Shown in pieces: positions 33,568 to 42,640 of a DNA stretch of 64,000 nt (positions are counted from its first letter, which is position 1; each line of letters opens with the position of its first letter). A program made the translations under genes and the position numbers. The stretch covers positions 603,794-667,793 of the forward strand of contig NZ_JAPDDR010000002.1 in NCBI RefSeq assembly GCF_025950095.1, read 5' to 3'. Origin of the DNA: Luteolibacter rhizosphaerae (GTDB taxonomy: Bacteria > Verrucomicrobiota > Verrucomicrobiia > Verrucomicrobiales > Akkermansiaceae). The notes under the pieces were generated by a model that searched no databases, was not told the DNA's origin, and was given only the letters and a program-made list of their open reading frames with translations.

Positions 33568-35433
33568 TCACGCCTCTTGCCCGCGTTCTCGATCCCGCTT
33601 CCGCCGATAACGCTCTTTGTAAAGTTCGCTGTTGCAGGAGCGGCAAATGGCCTTGTGGCGATAGTACTGATCGAGGGGGCGTATCTGACGGCACCTTGTG
33701 CATGCCTTCATTCCCTCCGGCACCCCGGGTTCGGGTTCGGTGATCCTGAAGGGCGTTTCGAGAATCACGGGCATGTTGGCGGCGAACGCCCATGCTCCGT
33801 TCGCAGGTCCGACTAGCGAGGGGGCCAGCCGGAATGCGGTAATCTCATCCCGGCGGAAGTAGATCTCGGTGAACAGTCCGGCGATGAATGCCTTCTGCTC
33901 CTTCGGTGTCTGGAGGCGCTTCCACTCGTCGGGTCCCAAGGCGAGTCGTCCGGCAATGCCACGGAGTTCCACGTCGTCTTCCAGTGGCGCTGCGTGATCC
34001 ATGGAAGCGAGGAGGGCCTTCCGTTGCTCCTGAATCCGGAGTCGTGCCTGCTTTCCCTCGTGAATCTCCATCGCTCCCGCCTCAATCGCCGACAAGATCC
34101 GGGCGTCCCGGCGGGAAAGATCATCAAGCTTCGCCTTGGTCGCTTCCTCGACAGCGAACCCGACGATGTTCGACTGCTTGGAGCGGGCGAACGAAAGGAC
34201 TGCGGTGACGAACTCCTGGTCTCCCAGGAAACGTTCAATAAAGGCAGATGCGAGCGAGTCCAAAGCGGTTTTCGTCACCCAACCATTGCCGCACTTCCGG
34301 TTCGCCGGGTCCTTCTGGCGACTTTCGTGGTGGGTCGCACACAGATAGTGGCCCGAATGCTTCCTGCCGTCCGCCAGCTTGTAGCTCCGAGTCTTGGCAT
34401 AGAGGCGATCCGAGCAACAAGCGCACCGACCCACACCGCTCAACATGGACCCGCGATGCCTTTCCTCGACGAAGATCTCGTGAGCTTCCTTAATCGACGC
34501 GAGAACGCGTTGAACGCGATCGAACCTTGCGTCGGAAACGGCCTGATCCTCCGGGCTGAACACGCGAACGTAAAGGCAACGGTCGGATGGTCTCGGAATC
34601 TTGCGTTTGTCCTTCTGACGCCCATCCGGACGCACAGACTTTTCGTTCGAACGCATCTTGGTGATCGACCTGATCCCCTTGTAGATCGTGTTGGCGAGCA
34701 GGTGACGCACATTCCGGGGATGAAGTCCGGTCCTACGCGCAACTTCAGAGAGGTTCCTGACGCCCTCTTCGTCCACGATCCGAAATGCCTCAACGACCGG
34801 CGCAACGTCTGTGGTGTAGATCCACCGATTCTCGTTTCCTCTCAGGAACTCAACGCCGGTGGGCAACGTGATGCGCGGACTGGGACAGAGACCGGCGGCT
34901 CTCTTCGCCTCGCGGGACGCTTCGAGCCGCCGACGCATTGTCATTCTCTCGCTCCCCGACATGAGCGCCAATATCCCGCTCAACACGAAACCCTCGGGAC
35001 TGTTGAGATCCTGAGCGGACCCGCCGACGTCGATCAAGACGCCGTTCTGCTTGCAGGTCTGCAAAAGCGAGAAGCTGGACAGGTCGTCGGGACGCAGGAG
35101 ACGCGACATCTCCGCCGTGACCACGACGTCCAACTCCTTACGCTCGATCCGAACCAGGAGATCCTGAACCTCGGGCGCGTGCAGCGTCGCAGTCCCCGAA
35201 ACATCGATCAGCTCGATCTGATGGACCAACTCGTAGCCCTTGGATCGGATCACTCGGGCCACCTCCTCCCGCTGGCGGAGCAAACCGGCGCGTCCGTCCT
35301 CGGCCTGTTCCTGGGTAGAAACCCGGACGAACGAGCAGGCTCTCGGTCGTCCGGGTTGGGGTGCTGGTTGGTTCGCCGCTGGCTGCGTCAAACTTCCAGG
35401 AAAACATGGCGCACAAGTTCCTCCAATATACAT
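33568..35433 (-). CDS. Large serine recombinase
   Basis: A 621-residue integrase. The resolvase domain begins RACSFVRVSTQEQAEDGRAG (catalytic Ser in VRVSTQEQ) and contains VVTAEMSRLLRPDD and ALMSGSERMTMRRRLEASRE. A recombinase domain follows (VARRTGLHPRNVRHLLANTIYKG), then a zinc ribbon (CACCSDRLYAK...YLCATHHES...RKCGNGW), a coiled coil (EATKAKLDDLSRRDARIL) and an extra C-terminal zinc finger (CTRCRQIRPLDQYYRHKAIC). This type integrates and excises phages and ICEs at att sites. It may be the mobilising enzyme of the polymerase unit. Confidence 0.88.
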   Translation of the reverse strand: MYIGGTCAPCFPGSLTQPAANQPAPQPGRPRACSFVRVSTQEQAEDGRAGLLRQREEVARVIRSKGYELVHQIELIDVSGTATLHAPEVQDLLVRIERKELDVVVTAEMSRLLRPDDLSSFSLLQTCKQNGVLIDVGGSAQDLNSPEGFVLSGILALMSGSERMTMRRRLEASREAKRAAGLCPSPRITLPTGVEFLRGNENRWIYTTDVAPVVEAFRIVDEEGVRNLSEVARRTGLHPRNVRHLLANTIYKGIRSITKMRSNEKSVRPDGRQKDKRKIPRPSDRCLYVRVFSPEDQAVSDARFDRVQRVLASIKEAHEIFVEERHRGSMLSGVGRCACCSDRLYAKTRSYKLADGRKHSGHYLCATHHESRQKDPANRKCGNGWVTKTALDSLASAFIERFLGDQEFVTAVLSFARSKQSNIVGFAVEEATKAKLDDLSRRDARILSAIEAGAMEIHEGKQARLRIQEQRKALLASMDHAAPLEDDVELRGIAGRLALGPDEWKRLQTPKEQKAFIAGLFTEIYFRRDEITAFRLAPSLVGPANGAWAFAANMPVILETPFRITEPEPGVPEGMKACTRCRQIRPLDQYYRHKAICRSCNSELYKERYRRKRDRERGQEA

Positions 35434-35465
35434 GGAGGGAGCATGTCCGTCATTGGCGCAGCGGC

Positions 35466-37199
35466 CTATTGGGCCATACCCCCGCCACCTGGGGCATTCC
35501 TCATCTGCATACCGTTGATCGCGGCCATGTGATCAAGGTCGGCCTGGCGGTCAGCCCAAGTACGGCGGATTGCGTCCAGCACTAGGACGTTATTACTTGG
35601 CGCTGACTTGGGCGGTAGTTTGTCGCCCTTGGTAAGTGTACCGTCGCGAACCCGCCGCATATTATCGCCAAGGCTGGCAAGGGCATCGCCGAAGCGACGA
35701 TATCGTGCGTAGGTGAAGTTGTCGCTTACCCGGTAAAAAGCGGAGCCGATGGAAGCAAAGCTGGTTTCGGAAATGACCACGATCAGGTCCCAAATCAATT
35801 CGACCAATTTCTCGAAGTCGCGACGCACACCAACTCGGCTAATTCGCTGGATCTCCTCGTCCACGATCCGTGCCCAGTCGATGAGAGCGGGATCATACCC
35901 GTCATTCTGGATCTGCTTCTGCTTCGCAAGGCTCACCCACTTTCCCTTAGAAGTTGCGGTGGTAGCTCCCTCGGGAGATGCAGCGGTACCCCCTGTGGCT
36001 TGGGTTTCGCACTCCTTACGAAGCTCCTTCTCAATTTTGGCCATTATCGCACGATAGTCACCGACTTGAAGCTCATACACGTAATCTTCACGCGACGTGT
36101 AAGTGCCGGCCGAGACTGCTGTAACTCTTTCTCGCGCCTTCCGTAAGAAGCCGTCACTCTGTGATTCCTGGAATTTGGCTTTCGCCTTGGTAGTGTATCG
36201 TTCAATCGCTGATCGCGACCAGGCGTGGGCACCTACAATCTTCGGTTCCAGCTCTGCTCTAACCTTGCGCAGAACCTCCGCTCCATCGGCATTGATGATC
36301 CGTTCAACAGCCTCAGAGACCACTGTGGCGCTGTAGTCGAGGTCGCAGATCCTTTCAATGCGGACCGGTAACAATGTTGCCAGCCTTTCTCCCAGGCCGC
36401 CAACATTCCCGGTGACCTCCTTCAGATTCCCTGATCCAGCGACAAGTCCCAGAAACTCGCGACCAAAATTGTCATGGATCTCGCGCAACTCTGTGATCGT
36501 CCACTCTGAAGCCATTTGCTTGAACTTTGGGGCGGGAAGGATCCTGACATCCAGGTCGATTAGCACGTTCAACATGCTGTCGACTTCTGGAGCTAGCTTT
36601 TCCTGCCCGTGTTCGCGGAGTACACGGGCAGCGTCAATGGCTCGAATCACCAAGGGGCGAACGATGAGGGCCGAGTCCTTTACCGGTCCCTTATTTACCC
36701 CGCCTAACCCATAGCGGTTGAGAATAGACGCGATGGACCCGTCATTGCCTCCGTCCGCCCTTCTGACGATTTGGATCATTGGGCTCCGAGCATGGAAATC
36801 CCGAGCCAGTTCCTCAGCTTCCTTCCAGCATTCTTCGAGTAGATCATCGCAATCCAAAAATCCGGACTCGCCAAGATGGTAGGGCTCCAGAGCCTTCTGG
36901 AGATTGGCTCGAATTTCAGGTTTTGCAAAGTCCTCGCGTTCTATCCTCTTTCGTGCCATCTCTTGGACGATCCCTACAAGGGCAGAGGTGAAAGCCGCTG
37001 ACTTCAGCCGCCAACGTGCTTCCATTCGCAGAATCTCGTCGGAACCAAAACAGAGCGCTAGATCGGCATCGCTGCCGGTAGCTTGATTTGAAAGCACCTT
37101 TCCGGCGACGACCTCATAGGGGGTATACGTCAGAAGATCCATGGTTGATCCTGCCGGGGTGAGCGCGGGACTTGGGGCGGATTTACGTTTAGCAGACAT
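35466..37199 (-). CDS. Large hypothetical protein divergent to polB
   Basis: A 577-residue mostly helical, acidic/basic mixed protein starting MSAKRKSAPSPALTPAGSTM. It contains LDCDDLLEECWKEAEELARD, LREHGQEKLAPEVDSMLNVL, WSRSAIERYTTKAKAKFQES and an end MRNAPGGGGMAQ. No family recognised. It is divergent from the polymerase gene with a shared 150-base promoter gap, and its stop lies 33 bases from the large recombinase start. If the polymerase were protein-primed, this would be a candidate accessory or terminal protein, but nothing in the sequence shows that. Confidence 0.65.
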   Translation of the reverse strand: MSAKRKSAPSPALTPAGSTMDLLTYTPYEVVAGKVLSNQATGSDADLALCFGSDEILRMEARWRLKSAAFTSALVGIVQEMARKRIEREDFAKPEIRANLQKALEPYHLGESGFLDCDDLLEECWKEAEELARDFHARSPMIQIVRRADGGNDGSIASILNRYGLGGVNKGPVKDSALIVRPLVIRAIDAARVLREHGQEKLAPEVDSMLNVLIDLDVRILPAPKFKQMASEWTITELREIHDNFGREFLGLVAGSGNLKEVTGNVGGLGERLATLLPVRIERICDLDYSATVVSEAVERIINADGAEVLRKVRAELEPKIVGAHAWSRSAIERYTTKAKAKFQESQSDGFLRKARERVTAVSAGTYTSREDYVYELQVGDYRAIMAKIEKELRKECETQATGGTAASPEGATTATSKGKWVSLAKQKQIQNDGYDPALIDWARIVDEEIQRISRVGVRRDFEKLVELIWDLIVVISETSFASIGSAFYRVSDNFTYARYRRFGDALASLGDNMRRVRDGTLTKGDKLPPKSAPSNNVLVLDAIRRTWADRQADLDHMAAINGMQMRNAPGGGGMAQ

Positions 37200-37353
37200 T
37201 GTTAGGACCTATACAACATGGCTGTCAAGGGTTCGGGGGAATTCCAGTTCGAAGGTAGACCTCGGGCCACCCGGGGAAAGCTGAGGATTGCCCCTGAAGG
37301 ACGAGGATGGCCCCGTAGGACAATGCGGCCGGTCGGCACATGGTGGCGGCCTT

Positions 37354-40011
37354 ATGGAATTCAACCTTACCGACCACTACGCCGACGGAACTTCTGTGAT
37401 CATCGGCTTCGACTCCGAATACGTCGCTGCGGCGCTCGATGTTGGACTGTCCGCTCGCGAAGCCAAGCAACAAGCTTGGAACGCGGGAAAGAAGAAGCAA
37501 TTCATCAAGCAACTCCTCGGCTCGAAAGGAGAAGAGCTGCCGAAAATCAAGGAGCCCAAACCCATCGTGCGGAAGAAGAACGACGTGGTGTCCTATCAGG
37601 CGCACGTGATCTCCGCGGGTGGAACCTACGACTGGTTCAAGCTGATGGAACCGGGCCAACGAATGACTCTGGGGGGATTGATCAAGGAGGTCCTTTCCAA
37701 GGGGATGGAGGACCGGACCCTCAAGGTTTGGCCGAAGCGGGTTCACCTGGCTGTCCACTGGAGCCTTGCCGACCTCACCTCGTTCAGCAACTTCGACGCG
37801 CTCAAGACCGTCTTCGACGGGCTGCGGAAAACCTACGCGTCGGTTCAGGAGCCTCACTGCTTCTACTTCTGGGACCGGAACAACAATAAGCGGGAGATTG
37901 AACTCAGCTTGTTCGACACCACCCTCCTTGCCCCCGACGAGCGCAAGCTTGAAGTGCTCGGCGAAATGCTCGGCGACAAGAAGGTGGAGATTCCGGATGG
38001 CGCGATTGAGAACATGCGGAAGTTCTCGGAGGAAGACCCTGAATTGTTTCGCGAGTATGGATTGGCCGATGCCCGGATTGCCGCCAAGTGGCTGGTATTC
38101 ACCACCAGCATCGCGAACGAATTGTTGGGTACCGATGTGCCTCCGCTTACCTTGGGGAGCATTGCGACCAATCTGGTGCTCAAACTCTGGGAAACGAACG
38201 ACATCGATCGGCTAGAGGTGCTCGGGCTCGAACGCTTCAAGGACGAGACCGGAAAATGGCAGGAGCGATTCCAGGCCAATCGCGAGGCCTATGAGAACGA
38301 TGCCCGTAGCGCGTTTCATGGCGGACGTAACGAGACTTACTTCTTCGGGGCCACCGCGGAGGACGACTGGTGCGACTGGGACCTGGTGGGTGCCTACGTG
38401 ACCGCTCTTAGCACCCTCGGAATTCCGGACTGGGAAAGGATTCGCAAGCCTCGTTCGTTGCACGAGTTTGGTCCCGACACCTATGGGGCGGCGTCGGTGA
38501 AGTTCTCGTTCCCCGCGGACACCCGCTTCCCTTGCTTGCCAGTACGCGGAGAGAACTCGCTGATCTTTCCTCTCCAAGGTGTCTCAATGGCAACGGCTCC
38601 TGAGATCGAGCTGGCTCTGCGTCTGGGCGCGCGGATGCGCATCCTCAACGACATCGCCTACATCATGCCGATGAAGGAGGCCCGTCCGTTCGAGCTTCTG
38701 TCGCAGCTCGTCACGGACCGACGTGCGGAGCTTGAGGCACAGCTCGGCCAGGATTCCGCGCCCGAGAAGATGATCAAGACGATCGGTAACTCGGCATACG
38801 GTAAACTCGCGCAGGGCCTGCGCCGCCGTCGTGTCTTTGACACCAGGGCCGCACTGATGACCGAAATCCCGGCGTCGAAGATCACCAACCCCTACATGGC
38901 GTCGCACGTGACTGGCCTGATCCGGGCGGTACTCGCCGAAATCCTCAACGCAATCCCCCGGGAATACCAGGTGGTGTCCGCCACCACGGACGGGTTCATT
39001 ACCAACGCACCTATCCCGGAGGTGCTTGCTGCCGCCCAAGGTCGCCTGTCCACCTACCTGATGGAAGCTAGGCATAGGTTCGACCCAAAATCCAAGGCGA
39101 TCATCAAGCTGAAGCATCTGGTTCGTCAGGTTCTCGCCTGGCGGACCAGAGGGCAGGCGACTATGAAGCGCGGCGAAGTGGAGGACGTAGATGGCATTCT
39201 CCTCGCCAAGGCCGGGATTTCGGTTCCCCGTGGGTACGAAGATCCAAACAGCTTTATCATCGAGAAGTTCATCGAGCGCGATCCAGCAGCCCCGAAGGAT
39301 GAAGTAGTGAGGGGGCGTGGTCTCCGCGAAATCTACGAGGCGAGAGGACGGGTGGACTTCAACATGAAGCTGCTCTTCATCGCGAACCGGATGGACTTCG
39401 ACTGGAAGCGGGTCTGTTCCCACGCCCCGGGGTCGGTAGGAACCCGTCCCATCCGCGGCACAGACCACGTCTTCTTTTCCACGATCGCTCTTCCTTCCGC
39501 GGAATCCTATGCGCTGCTCCGCCACGAATGGACGAACTTCAGCAAGGGTAGGGAGACGTTCTTGAAGACCGAGGAAGATCTCCATGGATTTGAGCGATAC
39601 CTTGGAGTGATGCGAAAGCCTGGCTTGGCGAAGCCACGGAAAGGCACCACCGGGGTGACCGTGTTGCTGCGGATGTTCCTTCGCGGCTACGTGAGGAGCC
39701 GACTCGGACTCGACCGGGCTCTATCGAACGACAAGCTCGCGAAGGCGATCTCGGAACTGGGCTTCAAGGTCAAGGTATCGGACGTGGAGAATGCTGTCCG
39801 GTTTCAGGTCATTGAAGGATGCCTCCGCCCGACCCCGGAGGTGAACCACGCGATCTCTTTGCTGAAATCCCGATTTCCTACGTTCGATCCCGAGGAGCTG
39901 ATGGTGCTCGGAAGCGACCCGCTCGAATACAATAAAGACCTTCATGCCGAACTGGCAGGAGCCGACCCCCGGCAGCTGACGCTATGGTCGGACCTCGCGG
40001 ACTCGGCCTGA
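37354..40011 (+). CDS. Family B DNA polymerase of an integrated element
   Basis: An 885-residue DNA polymerase of the organellar/viral B type. The exonuclease motifs are Exo I IIGFDSEY (D20, E22), a likely Exo II at HWSLADLTSF (near 135-144) and Exo III REYGLADARIAAKW (Y235, D239). Polymerase motifs: A CDWDLVGAYVTAL (D341/D343), B MIKTIGNSAYGKL (K475, N479, Y482), C SATTDGFIT (D546). In motif C the usual D-T-D is T-T-D, keeping only the second Asp. The C-terminal 250 residues have no recognised motif. ATG 37354 is chosen as the first good start before the Exo domain. Replicative or repair role for the element is inferred. Confidence 0.8.
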   Translation: MEFNLTDHYADGTSVIIGFDSEYVAAALDVGLSAREAKQQAWNAGKKKQFIKQLLGSKGEELPKIKEPKPIVRKKNDVVSYQAHVISAGGTYDWFKLMEPGQRMTLGGLIKEVLSKGMEDRTLKVWPKRVHLAVHWSLADLTSFSNFDALKTVFDGLRKTYASVQEPHCFYFWDRNNNKREIELSLFDTTLLAPDERKLEVLGEMLGDKKVEIPDGAIENMRKFSEEDPELFREYGLADARIAAKWLVFTTSIANELLGTDVPPLTLGSIATNLVLKLWETNDIDRLEVLGLERFKDETGKWQERFQANREAYENDARSAFHGGRNETYFFGATAEDDWCDWDLVGAYVTALSTLGIPDWERIRKPRSLHEFGPDTYGAASVKFSFPADTRFPCLPVRGENSLIFPLQGVSMATAPEIELALRLGARMRILNDIAYIMPMKEARPFELLSQLVTDRRAELEAQLGQDSAPEKMIKTIGNSAYGKLAQGLRRRRVFDTRAALMTEIPASKITNPYMASHVTGLIRAVLAEILNAIPREYQVVSATTDGFITNAPIPEVLAAAQGRLSTYLMEARHRFDPKSKAIIKLKHLVRQVLAWRTRGQATMKRGEVEDVDGILLAKAGISVPRGYEDPNSFIIEKFIERDPAAPKDEVVRGRGLREIYEARGRVDFNMKLLFIANRMDFDWKRVCSHAPGSVGTRPIRGTDHVFFSTIALPSAESYALLRHEWTNFSKGRETFLKTEEDLHGFERYLGVMRKPGLAKPRKGTTGVTVLLRMFLRGYVRSRLGLDRALSNDKLAKAISELGFKVKVSDVENAVRFQVIEGCLRPTPEVNHAISLLKSRFPTFDPEELMVLGSDPLEYNKDLHAELAGADPRQLTLWSDLADSA

Positions 40012-40020
40012 TCGGCCATC

Positions 40021-40052
40021 AATGTGCCGGCAGGTTATCCTGCCGGCACATT
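40021..40052. terminator. Perfect 14-bp inverted repeat after polB
   Basis: AATGTGCCGGCAGG, loop TTAT, CCTGCCGGCACATT, ten bases after the polB stop. The stem is perfect and the loop short. There is no T-run after it, so it may end polB transcription or be a protein-bound site. It lies before the DUF2637 gene. Confidence 0.6.
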
Positions 40053-40107
40053 GCCGGGATCACGGAAGCGGGACCGAAACTTGTACCGCATGTTTTACTT
40101 CCGGTGA

Positions 40108-40752
40108 ATGAACGATGCACCAGTTACCGAGCCCGCCCTGGTTTCAACGCTCCGCCCGGTCGACCTCATCGGTCGCGCGACAGCCGTGATGGTTGCGTTG
40201 CTGGGCGTGGCCTCCTTCGCGCTGTCGTTCGAGGCGCTTCGCGATCTCGCGGTCCGCACCGGGGCCCTGCCCCCAAAATCCGCGTGGATTTTCCCAATCT
40301 TGGTGGATGGCGCGGCGATCATTTTCTCGTTGAGTGCTTTCCGGGCGTCGGCGGTTGGTGCGGAGAGCGACCGGCGTTGGCATTTCTCGTTGGTGGTGGC
40401 GATCAGCCTTTGCTCGGTATGTTTCAACATCGCCCACGCCGAGAAGGGCCTGGTCCCTTCCGCCATCGCCGCAGCGCCGCCAATCCTCCTGTTTCTCGCG
40501 TTCGAGTCGCTGCTCCGCCAACTCGGCCCGGAGCGCCCAGCTGCCCCGGCAAAGCGGAAGCCGCAACGCAAGGTGCTTCCTTTGGCCGGGAAGGCCCTTC
40601 CCGTGGCCGCGAACCCCGAAGCCGGGGCAAAGCGCGCGAAAGCTCTGGAGTTGGCTGGGAAAGGGCTCTCGCAGGCCGCTGTCGCCCGAGAGTTGGGGGT
40701 CTCGGCTGCAACCGTCTCCCGCTGGCTGGGGAAGGGCTCGAAAGCCGCCTGA
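40108..40752 (+). CDS. DUF2637 membrane protein with C-terminal HTH
   Basis: A 214-residue protein with four membrane helices (TAVMVALLGVASFALSFEAL; WIFPILVDGAAIIFSLSAF; FSLVVAISLCSVCFNIAHA; AIAAAPPILLFLAFESLL), the DUF2637 pattern known from actinobacterial plasmid transfer (Spd) proteins. After a basic linker, residues 165-210 form a helix-turn-helix (ALELAGKGLSQAAVARELGV then SAATVSRWLGKGS) like Hin-type or resolvase C-termini. The fusion is notable. A plasmid-transfer or maintenance role is inferred from the family. Confidence 0.8.
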   Translation: MNDAPVTEPALVSTLRPVDLIGRATAVMVALLGVASFALSFEALRDLAVRTGALPPKSAWIFPILVDGAAIIFSLSAFRASAVGAESDRRWHFSLVVAISLCSVCFNIAHAEKGLVPSAIAAAPPILLFLAFESLLRQLGPERPAAPAKRKPQRKVLPLAGKALPVAANPEAGAKRAKALELAGKGLSQAAVARELGVSAATVSRWLGKGSKAA

Positions 40753-40799
40753 ACACGTTGATTCGTTGACGGCGCGTCGCGTTTTGTTAGAGCGCGGCC

Positions 40800-41147
40800 G
40801 TGAAGACGATTGTGGTACGGCCGAGCGAACGGCCAAAGGTGCTGGCACAGGGCAAGATTTCCTATGAGCAGATCAAAACGGAAAGGGTTGCTCCCGGGTT
40901 CATCGCCTCAATAAAACGGGCCAACTCCTGCGGGCAGATCATCGTGGTCAAAAGCGACGGCACCCAGGCGTTCGCCGCACCAATCGAGTCGGTAGTCGCG
41001 TCCGACATGAAGGGAGCCGCCACCCGGGCTTCGATCTCGTTCGGTAAGCCAACGCCGATTAAGCAAGGAAGCATCCCCGGGGTGGTGTCAGGCATTCGTT
41101 GGAACCAGAAGAACCTTCGGTACCTGGACGTGGAGCAGCTCTTCTGA
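40800..41147 (+). CDS. Small hypothetical protein
   Basis: A 115-residue basic protein from GTG 40800: MKTIVVRPSERPKVLAQGKI, then SCGQIIVVKSDGTQAFAAPI and an end LRYLDVEQLF. Beta-rich and without a recognised family. Last gene before repeat copy D. Confidence 0.45.
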   Translation: MKTIVVRPSERPKVLAQGKISYEQIKTERVAPGFIASIKRANSCGQIIVVKSDGTQAFAAPIESVVASDMKGAATRASISFGKPTPIKQGSIPGVVSGIRWNQKNLRYLDVEQLF

Positions 41148-41189
41148 GCGGCGCACCCCGGGGGGCAACAGAGCAGCCGCTTTTTCCCG

Positions 41190-41298
41190 GCCGTAGCCTC
41201 GCGCCTCTGATATACCCAAAGGGAAAGGTTACGGAGCGTTTCTCCAGTGGGCTTCCTGGCTCTTCCTGGCTACGAAAGCCGCCCTTCTTTTCGTAGCC
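41190..41298 (+). repeat. Dispersed repeat, copy D, with hairpin
   Basis: Core GATATACCCAAAGGGAAAGG then TTACGGAGC (41209-41237), preceded by GGCCGTAGCCTCGCGCCTCT. The hairpin GGCTACGAAA pairs with TTTCGTAGCC (41268-41298). It is inverted relative to copy C and closes the polymerase unit on the right. Confidence 0.82.
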
Positions 41299-41372
41299 CT
41301 CGCGGCCTTTCGCCTCTGGTAGCGACGCGGACGTGTCCCCAATTTGACAGCCGTGTTCTGATTAGTTCCTTC

Positions 41373-41843
41373 ATGGCGATTCGCAAGATCATCTCGGGCG
41401 GCCAAACCGGCGCAGATCGCGCAGCATTGGACTGGGCCATCGAGAATCAGATTCCCCACGGTGGGTTCTGCCCGATGGGAAGGCTGGCCGAGGACGGGCC
41501 GATCCCAACTTCCTATGCTCTGCTGGAAACCAAGACCGACAAATACCCAGAGCGGACGAAGCTGAACGTCGAGACCTCGGACGCAACGCTCGTTATCGTC
41601 GGCGACTCCAAGCTCACCGGCGGCTCGAAGTTAACGGTAACGCACGCAGAGAAGAGGCAGAAACCGGTGCTTGTGGTGTTCGCGGCGGGAGCGGAACAGC
41701 CGACCGACTTGCAGATTGACGAGGTTCGCACTTGGTTAGAAGACCGCGAACCGTTGGCTCTGAATGTCGCGGGATCTCGCGCCAGCACGTCGCCCAACGT
41801 CCACGCCTTCACCAAGGCGCTACTTGGGGCGGTCATTTCCTAA
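41373..41843 (+). CDS. SLOG-type putative molybdenum carrier protein
   Basis: A 156-residue Rossmann-like protein: IRKIISGGQTGADRAALDWA (nucleotide-binding GGxTGAD), IPHGGFCPMGRLAEDGPIP, ETSDATLVIVGDSKLTGGSK and RQKPVLVVF. This is the putative molybdenum carrier family, part of the SLOG superfamily that includes nucleotide sensors in conflict systems. A metal carrier role is doubtful here. It heads the module between repeat copies D and E, with unknown proteins and an HSP90-like ATPase following. Confidence 0.83.
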   Translation: MAIRKIISGGQTGADRAALDWAIENQIPHGGFCPMGRLAEDGPIPTSYALLETKTDKYPERTKLNVETSDATLVIVGDSKLTGGSKLTVTHAEKRQKPVLVVFAAGAEQPTDLQIDEVRTWLEDREPLALNVAGSRASTSPNVHAFTKALLGAVIS

Positions 41844-41935
41844 GTCATCCTCATCGTGGGGGTAGGACGAGAGGCGAATTACCAAGTACAAGCTGCTCGC
41901 TCGACGCCATTCGCCGGTTTTGCTAGGCTGCAAGG

Positions 41936-42640
41936 GTGATCGTCCGCATTGACTGGAATTGCCACACGAGCGTCCAAGGTGTGATTAACGAGGCCCGCAC
42001 GGCGTTGGACGAGAAGGGATGGCTTGAATCGGTGCAGGTCGTTCAATTCCTTTCTATCTGGAACGACCACTTCCAATCAAGGTTCGGGCCGCTCAACGGA
42101 ACCAGCCATCTAAGCAACCCCGACGATCCGCCCGATGCAGTCGGACACTTCGGCTCGAACGATATTCCTATCGAGGTTTGCTCCATCACCCCTGGACACG
42201 TGAAACAGTCGGACGCCCTGCACCGGAAGGAGGGAGGAAATCGCGGGCGCTACGACATCCCGATTTCGCAAAAGCCGCGGAATGCCGACGAGGCTAAAAA
42301 TTGGATGTATGGGCCAGCTGGAGCCGATATCTATGAGGCCGTTGAGGACGCCAACAATACCGTGTATGACTCGATCATTGGCGCTGCCAAGCGGAAGTTC
42401 GGAAAAGCTTCGATCGCCAGACTTCAGTCCGGCGTCTTACTCCTTCCAGGAGATCGCCTCTTCGGGTCTTTCGGCGAGGAAGAGGTAGTCAGGGCAGCAT
42501 TGGGGTCGATTCGGAAGGAGATTCCTGATGCCAAAGATTGGATAATAGCCGTTCATCACCAGTGGAACGGCTGGGAGTGCTTCTCGGCAATCGACGCCCC
42601 CTCGTCAGGCTTCGCACTGAGGCAGGAGGTTAAAAGTTAG
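41936..42640 (+). CDS. Hypothetical protein, 234 residues
   Basis: GTG-started protein: MIVRIDWNCHTSVQGVINEA, later DIPIEVCSITPGHVKQSDAL and RKEGGNRGRYDIPIS, with a C-terminal KDWIIAVHHQWNGWECFSAI. His/Cys/Trp-rich, soluble, no recognised family. It reads in the same direction as the SLOG gene, about 90 bases downstream. Confidence 0.6.
   Translation: MIVRIDWNCHTSVQGVINEARTALDEKGWLESVQVVQFLSIWNDHFQSRFGPLNGTSHLSNPDDPPDAVGHFGSNDIPIEVCSITPGHVKQSDALHRKEGGNRGRYDIPISQKPRNADEAKNWMYGPAGADIYEAVEDANNTVYDSIIGAAKRKFGKASIARLQSGVLLLPGDRLFGSFGEEEVVRAALGSIRKEIPDAKDWIIAVHHQWNGWECFSAIDAPSSGFALRQEVKS

Noticed and set aside
38584..39585. Long minus-strand frame inside polB
   Set aside because: Shadow of the polymerase gene. 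Composition is unnatural and it has no start context.
31000..41147. Casposon or pipolin assignment of the PolB unit
   Set aside because: No Cas1 and no tyrosine recombinase gene is present in the window. Serine recombinases are present instead, so neither named class can be claimed.
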